DNA of 14,749 bases from Mariprofundaceae bacterium. GTDB lineage: Bacteria > Pseudomonadota > Zetaproteobacteria > Mariprofundales > Mariprofundaceae. Each line of letters opens with the position of its first letter. The first letter of the stretch is position 1. Where the stretch lies: contig JAUZQT010000013.1 in NCBI GenBank assembly GCA_030950825.1, positions 1-14,749 of the forward strand, written 5' to 3'. Shown here piece after piece: positions 14,418-14,749 of the stretch. The position numbers and the translations under genes are program-made. A model generated the notes under the pieces. That model was not told where the DNA came from. It worked only from the letters and a program-made list of their open reading frames with translations, and searched no databases.

Positions 14418-14521
14418 CTATGAATCATACATTAAAAGATGTTTATGTTGGATAGTATATGTCAGGCTTATTCATAGTCCGCATTATTCATGAATCGCCG
14501 TGATGATCGCGCCGAAGCTTG

Positions 14522-14594
14522 GTTTGCAACGATTTTTTTTGCCAATCGACCGTAGCCATGCATACGGTCGATTGGCAAAGGATTCGTTGCGAAC
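14522..14594. repeat. Nested palindrome (17-bp perfect inner stem, 11-bp outer stem)
   Basis: Inner arms 14538-14554 and 14563-14579 are perfect inverted repeats (core GCCAATCGACCGTA) around an 8-base centre. Outer arms 14522-14532 and 14584-14594 pair at 10 of 11 bases (GCAACGA/TCGTTGC core). The inner stem is followed by eight A on the minus strand and GGATTCG on the plus strand, so it is not a standard terminator. No ORF overlaps it. The 100 bases before it (14418-14521) show no gene. Confidence 0.75.
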
Positions 14595-14602
14595 GCGTGC
14601 GC

Positions 14603-14702
14603 GTGCGGGGTCAGGTCTAGTATTGCGCATTTGACGTTGTTAATTAATTGATATATTCTCTTTATTCAGGAAAAATGCGCAATACTAGACCTGACCCCGC
14701 AC
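14603..14702. repeat. Perfect 30-bp inverted repeat, REP-like (GGGGTCAGGTCT)
   Basis: Arms 14603-14632 and 14673-14702 are exact reverse complements, with outer part GGGGTCAGGTCT / AGACCTGACCCC and a 40-bp A+T-rich centre without an ORF. From general knowledge, palindromes with this outer sequence recur between genes and resemble units mobilised by REP-associated tyrosine (Y1) transposases; no transposase is in the window, so that link is inference. Confidence 0.75.
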
Positions 14703-14749
14703 CCGCATTTGACGTTGTTAATTAATTGATATATTCTCTTTATTCAGGA
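14626..14749. repeat. 46-bp direct repeat, 78-bp spacing, reaching the window end
   Basis: Bases 14626-14671 recur identically at 14704-14749, the last base of the window. The copy contains the centre of the inverted-repeat element plus part of its left arm. It may be the start of a tandem array, a partial second element, or an assembly-end effect. Confidence 0.85.

Noticed and set aside
14266..14420. T-box riboswitch upstream of tyrS
   Set aside because: No T-box-like conserved sequence is seen before the terminator, and T-boxes are mainly in Firmicutes and Actinobacteria.
14603..14749. CRISPR array
   Set aside because: Only two copies of a 46-bp unit occur, the inverted repeat is far longer than a CRISPR repeat palindrome, and there are no regular unique spacers or cas genes.

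Overview
The window looks like chromosomal DNA of a Gram-negative proteobacterium with moderate-to-low G+C. Supporting signs are lipoprotein and Sec signal peptides, an OmpA/peptidoglycan-binding lipoprotein, periplasmic gamma-glutamyltransferase, an SdhE-type flavinylation factor, ApaG and tight ATGA/TGATG gene couplings. A member of the Zetaproteobacteria or a deep gammaproteobacterium would fit, but this is an inference from gene content only; no rRNA or other phylogenetic marker was aligned.

Layout. (1) 1-1611, minus strand: an SdhE-like factor, a DUF1573/diheme cytochrome c lipoprotein, and ribulose-phosphate 3-epimerase (rpe, cut by the window edge), packed as an operon. (2) 1830-3488, plus: secreted gamma-glutamyltransferase, possibly read from a leaderless mRNA. 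(3) 3503-7396: a signalling island. It has a Ras-like/MglA-type small GTPase and a partner protein (minus), a divergent 531-residue protein joining an apparent protein-kinase-like fold to a calcineurin-type phosphoesterase (plus), and two tandem Roadblock/LC7 proteins (minus). A perfect bidirectional terminator separates the last two units. (4) 7428-9425, minus: serine O-acetyltransferase (cysE) and an M16 zinc peptidase, 9 bases apart, directly upstream of the Roadblock genes. (5) 9426-9709: an intergenic region with a 144-bp terminal-inverted-repeat element. (6) 9710-11413, plus: a KefB/KefC-like CPA2 cation/proton antiporter with an RCK domain. (7) 11721-14265, minus: tyrS-apaG (4-base overlap), then a small exported protein and an OmpA lipoprotein (4-base overlap). 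(8) 14266-14749: non-coding DNA full of hairpins. It holds a factor-independent terminator upstream of tyrS, a stem-loop whose minus-strand loop carries CCTCCTCCC (a candidate small RNA), a nested palindrome, a perfect 30-bp inverted repeat of REP-like type, and a 46-bp direct repeat ending exactly at the window edge.

The strongest candidate for an undescribed system is region 3. In Myxococcus (MglA/MglB) and Streptomyces (conservons), small GTPases of this kind work with Roadblock proteins. Here a possible kinase/phosphatase fusion sits between the GTPase unit and two different Roadblock proteins. In the kinase-like half, the spacing of the putative catalytic Asp, Asn and metal-binding Asp (154, 159, 172) equals that of canonical protein kinases. 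Whether these genes act together is inference from position.
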